Program-made: the position numbers and the translations under genes
Notes under the pieces: generated by a model
Told to the model about the DNA's origin: nothing
Database searches by the model: none
Seen by the model: only the letters and a program-made list of their open reading frames with translations
DNA from: Pseudonocardiales bacterium
GTDB taxonomy: Bacteria; Actinomycetota; Actinomycetes; Mycobacteriales; Pseudonocardiaceae
NCBI GenBank assembly: GCA_013695005.1
Contig: JACDBJ010000147.1
Coordinates: forward strand, 1-8,698
Direction: 5' to 3'
DNA: 8,698 nucleotides
In this document: in pieces, positions 1 to 5,603 of the stretch
Layout of the letters: every line of letters begins with the position of its first letter
How positions within the stretch are numbered: position 1 is the stretch's first letter

Positions 1-74
1 CTGGCGAGGGCGGCCGTGACGCGCAGTCGCGCCTGGGCGTGGATCACCGGGTCGAGCTCAGGCATGGCCGTCAT
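1..74 (-). CDS. Winged-helix transcriptional regulator, N-terminus only (runs off left edge)
   Basis: Only the first 24 codons are present (MTAMPELDPVIHAQARLRVT...). The stretch ELDPVIHAQARLRVTAAL resembles the first helix of small MarR/HTH_34-type winged-helix regulators, which often begin 'LDPVIHAPxRLxI'. The ATG at 74-72 overlaps the TGA of the upstream membrane-protein gene (73-71) in an ATGA junction, so the two genes are probably co-transcribed and translationally coupled. A second in-frame ATG lies at 65. The DNA-binding residues and any effector domain are outside the window, so the family call rests on this short N-terminus and on the context of a regulator paired with a membrane protein. 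It is a plausible ligand for the palindrome at 773-785, which is an inference. Confidence 0.55.
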   Translation of the reverse strand, partial: MTAMPELDPVIHAQARLRVTAALA

Positions 75-739
75 GGCGTGGCGCCGCGGAAGGCGTGGTA
101 GCCGGCGATGGCGAGCAGCCCGCCGGCACCGCCGATCGCGAGGGCGAGGTAGTTGGTCGGGTGGCCGAGGAACGTCGACACGGCAGCGACCACGATCAGC
201 CAGCTACCCAGCGCGTACTGCACGCGGTCGTGCCACAACGTCCCACCGAACAGGTACATCACCCCGGTCAGCAGGACGAAGGACGCCGGGTAGACCAGGC
301 CGGCGACGTCGTCAGGGAACTGGATCCCGCCGAGCAGCAGTCCCAGGCCGGTCAGCGCGATCATCCAGCTGATTCCGTACATCGTCCCGGTCGTTTCCGA
401 CGGGCCGCGCAGGCCACGGCCGGACCGCACGCCCACCACAATGCTGATCACCACGGCCGGCACGAACGTGGCGGCGATGAGCGTGATCACCAAGGCGGGT
501 GGGATGTCGAGCAGGTCGGCGCTCAGCACGTAGCTGACGCCGAAGCCGACCATCCACGCGACGCCCCATACGCCGTACATCAGCACGAGGTTCGGCGTGA
601 GCCCCGCCGCGGTGCGGGAGCGTCCTTCCTCGATGATCGCCAGCGCGTCCGCCGCGGAGGGTGGCTCCTCGGAGTTGGTCCCAGCGGCGTTGGTCGCGGC
701 CGTCGCGGCCTCGGCGGGCGTTTTGTGTGGCTTCGACAT
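71..739 (-). CDS. Six-helix integral membrane protein of unknown function
   Basis: Predicted protein of 222 residues. A soluble N-terminus of about 48 residues, rich in Ala, Thr and Glu, is followed by roughly six hydrophobic segments near residues 50-72, 80-104, 119-140, 147-166, 174-192 and 196-214. A basic loop (RSGRGLRG, about 105-112) follows the second segment, suggesting a cytoplasmic face there. I see no catalytic, nucleotide-binding or transporter motif, so no function is assigned. The ATG at 739 is preceded by GGAG with a five-base spacer, a good ribosome binding site. The stop overlaps the start of the winged-helix regulator, giving a membrane-protein/regulator pair, a common arrangement in actinomycetes in which the regulator often controls its own operon. 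The gene is divergent from gtrA. It could be a sensor or efflux-associated protein, but the sequence does not decide. Confidence 0.85.
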   Translation of the reverse strand: MSKPHKTPAEAATAATNAAGTNSEEPPSAADALAIIEEGRSRTAAGLTPNLVLMYGVWGVAWMVGFGVSYVLSADLLDIPPALVITLIAATFVPAVVISIVVGVRSGRGLRGPSETTGTMYGISWMIALTGLGLLLGGIQFPDDVAGLVYPASFVLLTGVMYLFGGTLWHDRVQYALGSWLIVVAAVSTFLGHPTNYLALAIGGAGGLLAIAGYHAFRGATP

Positions 740-772
740 CGTGACTCCAAAGTGGTCTGCTTTAACGTGAAC

Positions 773-785
773 TTTGTACTACAAA
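773..785. promoter_or_regulatory. Perfect TTTGTA-C-TACAAA palindrome, candidate operator
   Basis: A 13-bp inverted repeat with two perfect 6-bp arms around a single central C sits in an AT-rich patch between divergent genes, 34 bp upstream of the membrane-protein start. Such short perfect palindromes are typical of dimeric winged-helix repressor sites. Its left arm, read on the minus strand (TACAAA), also serves as a plausible -10 box, so a bound protein would block that promoter. The regulator encoded at 1-74 is the obvious candidate. The symmetry is seen directly; the function is inferred. Confidence 0.5.
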
Positions 786-801
786 CTAGATGAGGATGCA
801 A
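773..801 (-). promoter_or_regulatory. Possible promoter of the membrane-protein/regulator operon
   Basis: On the minus strand, TTGCAT (801-796) is followed after exactly 17 bp by TACAAA (778-773), acceptable though weak matches to -35 and -10 boxes. Transcription would start near 766 and give a leader of about 27 bases carrying the GGAG ribosome binding site. The -10 box is one arm of the 773-785 palindrome, consistent with autoregulation. The match is by eye only. Confidence 0.35.
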
Positions 802-881
802 ACCCGGGCCTTGGTGGCGGGTGCCCGCCGTTGGCTCGCTAGCCTGGCCGGCGTGCTCGGCACCGGTACCGCACCCGTCTC

Positions 882-887
882 GGGGGG
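882..887 (+). promoter_or_regulatory. Ribosome binding site GGGGGG deciding the gtrA start
   Basis: A run of six G ends four bases before ATG 892. The in-frame ATGs further upstream (790 and 796) lack any comparable purine-rich site. Together with the usual length of GtrA proteins (about 120-130 residues), this favours 892 as the start. Confidence 0.5.
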
Positions 888-891
888 CTTC

Positions 892-1263
892 ATGAGCCAG
901 CTCGGGCGGTTCGTGATGGTCGGCGCGTTCTCCGCGCTGGTGGACTACGGGATCTACTCCGCGCTGCTGCTGGTCGACACTCCGGTGCACCTGGCCAAGG
1001 CGCTCAGCTTCATCGCCGGCACCACGACGGCCTACCTGCTCAACCGGCGGTTCACGTTCGACTCCACGGGCGGCGCCGGCCGGTTCGCCGGCTTCGTGGT
1101 GCTGTACGCGACGACGTTCGCGGCGAACGTCGGGGTGAACGCCGCCGCGTTGTCGCTGCTACCCGACATGCCGCTGCGCATCACGCTCGCCTGGGTGATC
1201 GCCCAGGGCACGGCGACCGCGATCAACTTCGTCATGCTGCGGACGGTCGTCTTCCGCACCTAA
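892..1263 (+). CDS. GtrA-family membrane protein (Rv3789-like)
   Basis: A 123-residue protein with four hydrophobic segments near residues 6-28, 34-53, 65-87 and 97-120, the classic small GtrA fold. Motifs seen are GRFVMVGAFSALVDYG (5-20), the family block SFIAGTTTAYLLNRRFTF (39-56), and IAQGTATAINFVMLRTVVF (103-121). These match the pattern of M. tuberculosis Rv3789, reported to be needed for arabinosylation of arabinogalactan and proposed as a decaprenyl-phosphoryl-arabinose flippase or as a membrane anchor for AftA. The neighbouring galactan genes support a role in the same wall polymer. ATG 892 has a strong GGGGGG site. A longer form from ATG 790 or 796, possibly leaderless because TACAAA lies just before it, would add up to 34 residues and cannot be excluded. 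The TAA is followed immediately by the first 22-bp repeat unit. Confidence 0.85.
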   Translation: MSQLGRFVMVGAFSALVDYGIYSALLLVDTPVHLAKALSFIAGTTTAYLLNRRFTFDSTGGAGRFAGFVVLYATTFAANVGVNAAALSLLPDMPLRITLAWVIAQGTATAINFVMLRTVVFRT

Positions 1264-1307
1264 CCGGCGAGTTGCGCGTTCGGGACCGGCGAGTTGCGCG
1301 TCGGACA
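1264..1307 (+). repeat. Two tandem 22-bp repeat units directly after the gtrA stop
   Basis: Units at 1264-1285 and 1286-1307 each contain the 11-bp core GCGAGTTGCGC (1267-1277 and 1289-1299), exactly 22 bp apart. The first 16 bases, CCGGCGAGTTGCGCGT, are identical in both. The first unit begins at the base after the TAA of gtrA. They are the reverse complement of the five units at 2171-2280. The second unit ends where the pseudogene remnant begins. Confidence 0.85.
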
Positions 1308-2160
1308 CTCGTCGGTGTCGACGACCCGGCACGGTCGCGGGTCGTGGCCGTCGCGGCGCTCGCCGTGGTGCTCGTCCTGCTCGTCTGGGGCATCTCGAGG
1401 TTCGGCAGGTGCCGCGGTCAAGGAGGTCGACGTCGAGCTGCCGAGGCTCGGCGCCGGTCTGGACGGTTGCGGGTCGCGCTGCTCGCCGACACGCACCTCG
1501 GGCCGTTCGACCGCAACGCCTGGTTGGAGCGGGTGGTCGACGTGGTGACGAGCTCCGACCCGACGTCGTGTGTCACCTCGGCGACCTGGCCGACGGGAGT
1601 GTGACCGCGCGCCGAGACCAGGTCGAGCCGCTGGCCGAGGTGAAGGCGACGGACGCGCGGGTCTACATCACCGGCAACCACGAGTACTTCTCCGACGCGC
1701 AAGGCTGGCTCAACCACATGGCCGACATCGGCTGGACGACGCTGCACAACCGGGAGCTGGTGATCGAGCGCGGCGGTGACCGGCTGGTCGTGGCGGGTAT
1801 CGACGACGCCACCGCGGCGGGGTCCGGCCTCGCGGGTCACGGTGCGAACCTGTCGACCGCCCTCGGCGATGCCGAGCCGCGCTTGCCGGTCCGGCTGCTG
1901 CGCATCAGCCCAAGCAGGTCACGGTGGCCGCGCCGGCCGGGGTAGATCTGCAGGTCTCGGGGCACACCCACGGCGGCCAGATGTGGCCGTTCCACTACCT
2001 GACCAAGGTCGACCAACCCGCCTGGGCCAGCCTGCACCGGCACGGCGAGCGCACCCAGCACTACATCAGCCGCGGCACGGGCTACTGGGGGACACCGTTC
2101 CGGATCTTCGCGCCGAGCGAGATCTCCGTGTTGACGCTGCGTCAGGCACCGTCGAGCTGA
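1308..2160 (+). pseudogene. YkuE-type calcineurin-like metallophosphoesterase, 5'-truncated and frameshifted
   Basis: Conceptual joining of frames gives about 283 residues with every metal-binding motif of the family: LADTHLG (near 1485-1503), HLGDLADG (1571-1594), TGNHEYF (1670-1690) and SGHTHGG (1957-1977), plus LLAHQPKQV and the C-terminal RGTGYWGTPFRIFAPSEI. The reading frame changes near 1466, 1547 and 1900, each consistent with loss of one base. Between 1396 and 1417 the frame also changes, either by two more one-base losses or by one gain. A membrane-type segment (VVAVAALAVVLVLLVW, 1341-1388) precedes the enzyme domain, but family members usually carry a longer membrane N-terminus, here replaced by the repeat units ending at 1307. 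No start codon with a ribosome binding site is seen. An intact relative would be a membrane-linked phosphoesterase; this copy should be inactive unless the shifts are sequencing errors. Confidence 0.85.
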
Positions 2161-2170
2161 CGCGCATGAT

Positions 2171-2280
2171 CCGGAACGCGCAACTCGCCGATGCGGAACG
2201 CGCAACTCGCCGGTGCGGAACGCGCAACTCGCCGGTGCGGAGTGCGCAACTCGCTTGTGCAGGGTGCGCAACTCGCGGGG
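2171..2280 (-). repeat. Five tandem 22-bp repeat units ending exactly at the glfT1 stop
   Basis: Units occupy 2171-2192, 2193-2214, 2215-2236, 2237-2258 and 2259-2280, with no gaps. All five share the 11-bp core GCGCAACTCGC. Units 2 and 3 are identical. Unit 1 differs from them at 2 positions, unit 4 at 4 and unit 5 at 6. The array ends at the base next to the CTA that is the TAG stop of the minus-strand glfT1. Relative to glfT1 transcription the units read GCGAGTTGCGC, the same sense as the copies after gtrA. Because 22 is not a multiple of three, any translation of the array is meaningless. Confidence 0.9.
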
Positions 2281-3189
2281 CTAGGTCGGCGGGGGGCCGA
2301 AGTGCTCGCGGCGGCCGAGGCGGACCAGGCGCAGCCACTCGGCGAACCCGCGCGGGTCGCGGCGGGTCACCAGGAAGTACCAGGCGAACCGCGGAAGCTC
2401 CAGCAGCCCGATCCGGCGCATCCCGGGCTGACTCATCAGGTAGCCGCGGTTGCGGTAGGTGTAGTACCGCTTCACGGGGTCGGCCGGGTCCTGGGCGTGC
2501 AGCCGCCCGCCCAGCATCGGCTTGAACTCCGCCGAACCGTCCGGATGCAGGTACGCCGCCCGCAGGCAGGTGCCGAACGGCAGCCCGGAGCGCACCATCC
2601 TGCGGTGCAGCTCCACCTCGTCGCCGCGGACGAAAAGCCGCAGGTCAGGCACGCCGATGGCGTCCAAAGTGGACGCCCGGAACAGGGCGCCGTTGAAGAA
2701 GGAGGCGATGCCGGGCAGCAGGTCGGTGTCGCCGAGAGCCTCGCGACGCCGGTGCCAGGTCAGCCCGCGTCGCAGCGGGAAGGCGAGCCGGTCGACGTCG
2801 GACGCATCCGCCACGACTGGCGAGACCGCGGCCAGCCGGTGCCGCTGAGCGCAGTCGAGCAGCGTCGCCAACACGGTCTCGTCGGCTGCCCTGCCGTCGT
2901 CGTCGGCCAGCCACACCCAGTCCGCCCCCAGCGCCAGCGCGTGCAGCATGCCGAGCGCGAACCCGCCCGCGCCGCCGAGGTTGTGCCACGACGGCAGGTA
3001 GCTGTGCGGTACCCCGCTGGCCTCGACGACGTCACGCACCGGCTGGTCAGGGCCGTTGTCGACGACGATCAGGTGCGCGACGGCGTGGCTCTGCTTGGCG
3101 ATCGCGGCCAGCGAGTCGACGAGCGAGGACGCACGGTGCCGGGTGACCACCACCGCAACCACCGAGTCGGGTGGCAGCGGCGAGCTCAC
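2281..3189 (-). CDS. glfT1: Galactofuranosyltransferase GlfT1-like, GT2 family
   Basis: A 302-residue GT-A glycosyltransferase, close to the length of M. tuberculosis GlfT1 (Rv3782). GlfT1 uses UDP-galactofuranose to add the first Galf residues to decaprenyl-PP-GlcNAc-Rha on the cytoplasmic face of the membrane, priming galactan synthesis. Visible motifs are the nucleotide-binding first strand SVVAVVVTRHRASSL (9-23), VVDNG (42-46), NLGGAGGFALGM (70-81), the metal-binding WLADDDG (93-99), FFNGALF (164-170), the probable catalytic-base region RGDEVELH (188-195) and RYYTYRNRGYL (241-251). The GTG start at 3189 overlaps the TGA of wzt in GTGA, indicating translational coupling; a longer reading to 3321 would overlap wzt extensively and is not credible. 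It is the last gene of the wzm-wzt-glfT1 operon and ends against the 22-bp repeat array. Confidence 0.9.
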   Translation of the reverse strand: MSSPLPPDSVVAVVVTRHRASSLVDSLAAIAKQSHAVAHLIVVDNGPDQPVRDVVEASGVPHSYLPSWHNLGGAGGFALGMLHALALGADWVWLADDDGRAADETVLATLLDCAQRHRLAAVSPVVADASDVDRLAFPLRRGLTWHRRREALGDTDLLPGIASFFNGALFRASTLDAIGVPDLRLFVRGDEVELHRRMVRSGLPFGTCLRAAYLHPDGSAEFKPMLGGRLHAQDPADPVKRYYTYRNRGYLMSQPGMRRIGLLELPRFAWYFLVTRRDPRGFAEWLRLVRLGRREHFGPPPT

Positions 3190-3971
3190 CGGGATTCCGC
3201 CTCGACCGGAGCCTGCGCCGGTGGCTCGTCGGAATCGCGGCCCTTGTAGTGGGCGAGCACGTCGTGCAGCGGCCCGCGATCGCGGATCTGGCCGTGGTCG
3301 AGCCAGATCGCGGTGTCGCACAGCTCGGCGAGCATCCCCTCGGCGTGGCTGGCGAACACGAGGATCCCGGACCGGGCGACGAGCGCGTGGAACCGCTCGC
3401 GCGCCTTCTCCAGGAAGGACGCGTCGACGGCCCCGATGCCCTCGTCGAGCAGCAGGATCTCCGGGTCGATCGACGTCACGACGCCCAGCGCGAGCCGGAC
3501 GCGCATCCCGGTGGAGTAGGTGCGCATCGGCATCGAGAGGTAGTCGCCGAGCTCGGTGAACTCGGCGATGTCGTCGACCCGCTCCTCCATCTGCCTGCGC
3601 GTCATCCCGAGGAACAGCCCGCGGACCATGATGTTGTCGTAGCCGGACACCTCGGGGTCCATACCGACGCCGAGGTCGAAGACCGGCGCGACCTTGCCGA
3701 CGATCGCGGCGCGGCCGCGCGTCGGCTCGTAGATTCCCGACATCAGCCGTAGCAGCGTCGACTTGCCCGCGCCGTTGTGCCCCACCAGGGCGACGCGGTC
3801 GCCTTGGCCCAGCGACAGGGTGATTTCGCGCAGCGCCTCGATGATCGGTACCCGTCCCTCGGTGCCGATCTTTCCGCCGGCTGCGCCCAGGACGGCCTTC
3901 TTCAGCGAACGACTCTTGGCGTCGAAGATCGGGAAGTCGACGCAGGCCTTGTCGATCTCAATGCTGGCCAT
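3186..3971 (-). CDS. wzt: ABC transporter ATP-binding protein for lipid-linked galactan export (Wzt/RfbE type)
   Basis: A 261-residue ATPase with Walker A GHNGAGKST (64-72), signature YSTGM (152-156, the degenerate form usual in O-antigen and teichoic acid exporters in place of LSGGQ), Walker B ILLLDE (172-177) and H-loop histidine at 209. An N-terminal extension of about 45 residues before the core strand is typical of the Wzt/TagH/RfbE branch. There is no C-terminal carbohydrate-binding domain; the chain ends about 20 residues after the nucleotide domain in an acidic, Pro/Ala-rich tail, so recognition of a chain-terminating cap is not expected. It would pair with the membrane protein encoded six bases upstream to flip decaprenyl-PP-linked galactan. 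The closest known relative by context is M. tuberculosis Rv3781. ATG 3971 is the only sensible start. Confidence 0.92.
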   Translation of the reverse strand: MASIEIDKACVDFPIFDAKSRSLKKAVLGAAGGKIGTEGRVPIIEALREITLSLGQGDRVALVGHNGAGKSTLLRLMSGIYEPTRGRAAIVGKVAPVFDLGVGMDPEVSGYDNIMVRGLFLGMTRRQMEERVDDIAEFTELGDYLSMPMRTYSTGMRVRLALGVVTSIDPEILLLDEGIGAVDASFLEKARERFHALVARSGILVFASHAEGMLAELCDTAIWLDHGQIRDRGPLHDVLAHYKGRDSDEPPAQAPVEAESR

Positions 3972-3977
3972 CGACGC

Positions 3978-4847
3978 TCACACCCAGTAGGCCACGCGGG
4001 CCCGGTAGTTCCGCATGAACAGTAACGCCACTCCCCAACCCACCAGGGTGATCGCGATGGCGACGATCCAGTGTCGCAGCACCTCGGGATCACCCAGCAG
4101 CGGCCGGCGCACGATCTCGACGAAGTGCATGACCGGGTTCAGCTCGGCCAGCCGAGCGCGTTCGGCGACGTCGGGGTTGGCGGCGAAGATGTCGTAGTTC
4201 CAGACGATCGGCGTGACGAAGAACAGCAGCTGGGTCAGCGCGGCGATGACCGGTGGGAGGTCGCGGAACCGTGTGGAGACGATGCCGACGACGAGCGCCA
4301 ACCACGTCCCGTTGATCACCAGCAGCAGGATCGCCGGGATGACCAGCAGGAACGTCCAGTCCAGCTGCCACCGGAAGATCAAGAACAGGATCACCCAGAT
4401 CACGAAGTTGTGCGCGAAGAAGATCGCCTGACGCCAGATGAGCCGGTAGATGTGCACGCTCAGCGGGGCGGCCAGGTGCTTGATGAGGCCTTCGTTGTCG
4501 ATGAAGACCTCGCTGCCGTCGAGGATGCAGCCGGAGATGAAGTTCCAGATCAGCAGCCCGGTGGCGAGGTAGGGCAGGAACTCCTCGATCGGCTGCTGGA
4601 ACAGCGCGCCGTAGAGCACGCCCAGAGCCACGGCGATGACGGCCATGCTGATGCTGATCCACAGCGGCCCGAGCACCGAACGCCGGTAGCGCTGCTTGAT
4701 GTCCTGCCAGCCCAGATAGCCCCACAGCGGCCGTTGCCGCCAACCGTCGGCGAGGTCGGCGAAGGCCCGCTGCCAGCTACGGGATGGTGCCGCGGCGGCC
4801 GCGGTCACTCCTGTAGTTGCGCCGGTGGTCGGCGAGGTGGGCGGCAT
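3978..4847 (-). CDS. wzm: ABC-2 type membrane permease for lipid-linked galactan export (Wzm/RfbD type)
   Basis: A 289-residue ABC-2 permease. After a low-complexity Thr/Ala/Pro N-terminus (1-22) comes an interface-helix region with LGWQDIKQRYRRSVLGPLW (45-63), the conserved block of polysaccharide-export permeases, then six hydrophobic segments near 62-83, 92-110, 141-158, 163-190, 199-217 and 260-279. The motif FFVTPIVWNYD (209-219) and LNPVMHFVEIVRRPLLG (236-252) are also family hallmarks. It forms the pore for galactan flipping together with Wzt, whose gene starts six bases downstream. The likely counterpart is M. tuberculosis Rv3783. No ribosome binding site precedes ATG 4847, but TACGCT lies seven bases upstream, so the message may be leaderless. 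This is the first gene of the operon. Confidence 0.92.
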   Translation of the reverse strand: MPPTSPTTGATTGVTAAAAAPSRSWQRAFADLADGWRQRPLWGYLGWQDIKQRYRRSVLGPLWISISMAVIAVALGVLYGALFQQPIEEFLPYLATGLLIWNFISGCILDGSEVFIDNEGLIKHLAAPLSVHIYRLIWRQAIFFAHNFVIWVILFLIFRWQLDWTFLLVIPAILLLVINGTWLALVVGIVSTRFRDLPPVIAALTQLLFFVTPIVWNYDIFAANPDVAERARLAELNPVMHFVEIVRRPLLGDPEVLRHWIVAIAITLVGWGVALLFMRNYRARVAYWV

Positions 4848-4854
4848 CAGCGAA

Positions 4855-4860
4855 AGCGTA
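4855..4860 (-). promoter_or_regulatory. Possible -10 box (TACGCT) for a leaderless wzm message
   Basis: On the minus strand TACGCT ends seven bases before the wzm ATG, fits the TAnnnT pattern, and would place the transcription start at or next to the initiation codon. There is no ribosome binding site. No good -35 box is visible, so confidence is low. Confidence 0.3.
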
Positions 4861-4943
4861 CCGGTCGGGTGACGATGGGCCGCACGGCCGCCCCTGCTGC
4901 GACCGGAGTGGATAGGCGCAGGTCAGGGGCGCCCTCAGGCGTC

Positions 4944-5513
4944 TCAGAGGTACTGGCCGGTGCCCCGACCCATCCCGTCAGGCGGCTGCTGACCGGGTTG
5001 TCCAGGCATGCCGGGTGGGGCCGACATGCCCGGCGGGAGGCCGCGGCGCATCTGCTCCAGCTGCGAGCGCGCCGCCATCTGTTGGGCGAACAGCGCTGTC
5101 TGAATGCCGTGGAACAGCCCCTCCAACCAGCCGACCAGCTGCGCCTGCGCGATGCGCAGCTCGGAATCAGACGGGGTGCTCTCGTCGGAGAAGGGCAGGG
5201 TCAACCGCTCCAGCTCATCGCGCAGCTCCGGCGCCAGTCCTTGCTCGAGCTCGCGGATCGAGCTCTTGTGGATCTCGCGCAGCCGGTTGCGCGACGCCTC
5301 GTCCAGCGGCGCCGCCCGGACCTCCTCCAGCAGCTGCTTGATCATCGTGCCGATCCGCATGACCTTGGCCGGCTGTTCCACCATCCCGGCCACCGACTGG
5401 TCGTCATCGTCGTCGGAGCGCGGAACGGTGGTCATCCCGACCGGCGTGCCGTCGGGGCCGATCACCATCACCTGCTGCTCGCCGTCCGCTTGGCTCTCGT
5501 TCGGCTGACTCAT
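4944..5513 (-). CDS. bpa: Bacterial proteasome activator Bpa/PafE
   Basis: A 189-residue protein that opens the 20S core particle without ATP hydrolysis by forming a ring docked on the proteasome alpha subunits. It carries the highly conserved helical core VEQPAKVMRIGTMIKQLLEEVRAAPLDEASRNRLREIH (45-82) and LRIAQAQLVGWLEGLFHGIQTALFAQQMAA (119-148), the four-helix bundle of the DUF2587/Bpa family. The last four residues are GQYL, the HbYX-like tail with penultimate tyrosine used to dock on the proteasome, joined by a flexible Gly/Pro/Met-rich linker (160-185). The N-terminus is acidic and probably disordered. It is slightly longer than M. tuberculosis Rv3780 (about 174 residues). ATG 5513 gives an MSQPNE start; an ATG three codons earlier (5522), preceded by GGGGG, is a good alternative. 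Its neighbours match the mycobacterial order. Confidence 0.93.
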   Translation of the reverse strand: MSQPNESQADGEQQVMVIGPDGTPVGMTTVPRSDDDDDQSVAGMVEQPAKVMRIGTMIKQLLEEVRAAPLDEASRNRLREIHKSSIRELEQGLAPELRDELERLTLPFSDESTPSDSELRIAQAQLVGWLEGLFHGIQTALFAQQMAARSQLEQMRRGLPPGMSAPPGMPGQPGQQPPDGMGRGTGQYL

Positions 5514-5591
5514 GGAACCCATAGTGGCCCCCGGTTCGCGGGCACGCGAGTCAGGGTCGAGCGCGGCGTAGATCAACATTGCTCGCGCCGT

Positions 5592-5597
5592 TACGCT
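5592..5597 (+). promoter_or_regulatory. Possible -10 box (TACGCT) for a leaderless class V gene message
   Basis: TACGCT ends six bases before ATG 5604, with no ribosome binding site between. TAGATC at 5569-5574 is a weak -35 candidate with a 17-bp spacer. The same hexamer occupies the same place before wzm. The evidence is spacing and pattern only. Confidence 0.3.
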
Positions 5598-5603
5598 CTC
5601 GTG

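Noticed and set aside
790..891. N-terminal extension of the GtrA protein from ATG 790 or 796
   Set aside because: It would add up to 34 residues not typical of the family and has no ribosome binding site, while ATG 892 has GGGGGG at a four-base spacing. Kept as an alternative only.
1308..2160. Programmed ribosomal frameshifting in the phosphoesterase
   Set aside because: At least three shifts would be needed, none at a recognisable slippery heptamer with a following structure, and the gene also lacks its 5' end.
2171..2280. CRISPR array
   Set aside because: The 22-bp units are strictly tandem with no spacers between them, and no cas genes are nearby.
1264..2280. Insertion sequence with inverted terminal repeats
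   Set aside because: The enclosed sequence is a metallophosphoesterase remnant, not a transposase, and no target-site duplication is evident. The repeats are better explained by their attachment to gene ends.
2191..3249. A 352-codon plus-strand open frame
   Set aside because: It begins inside the 22-bp repeat array and lies antisense to glfT1; no family motifs are visible.
4848..4943. Rho-independent terminator between bpa and wzm
   Set aside because: Short GC palindromes such as GGGCGCCC (4926-4933) are present, but there is no stable longer stem with a loop of workable size and no T-run.
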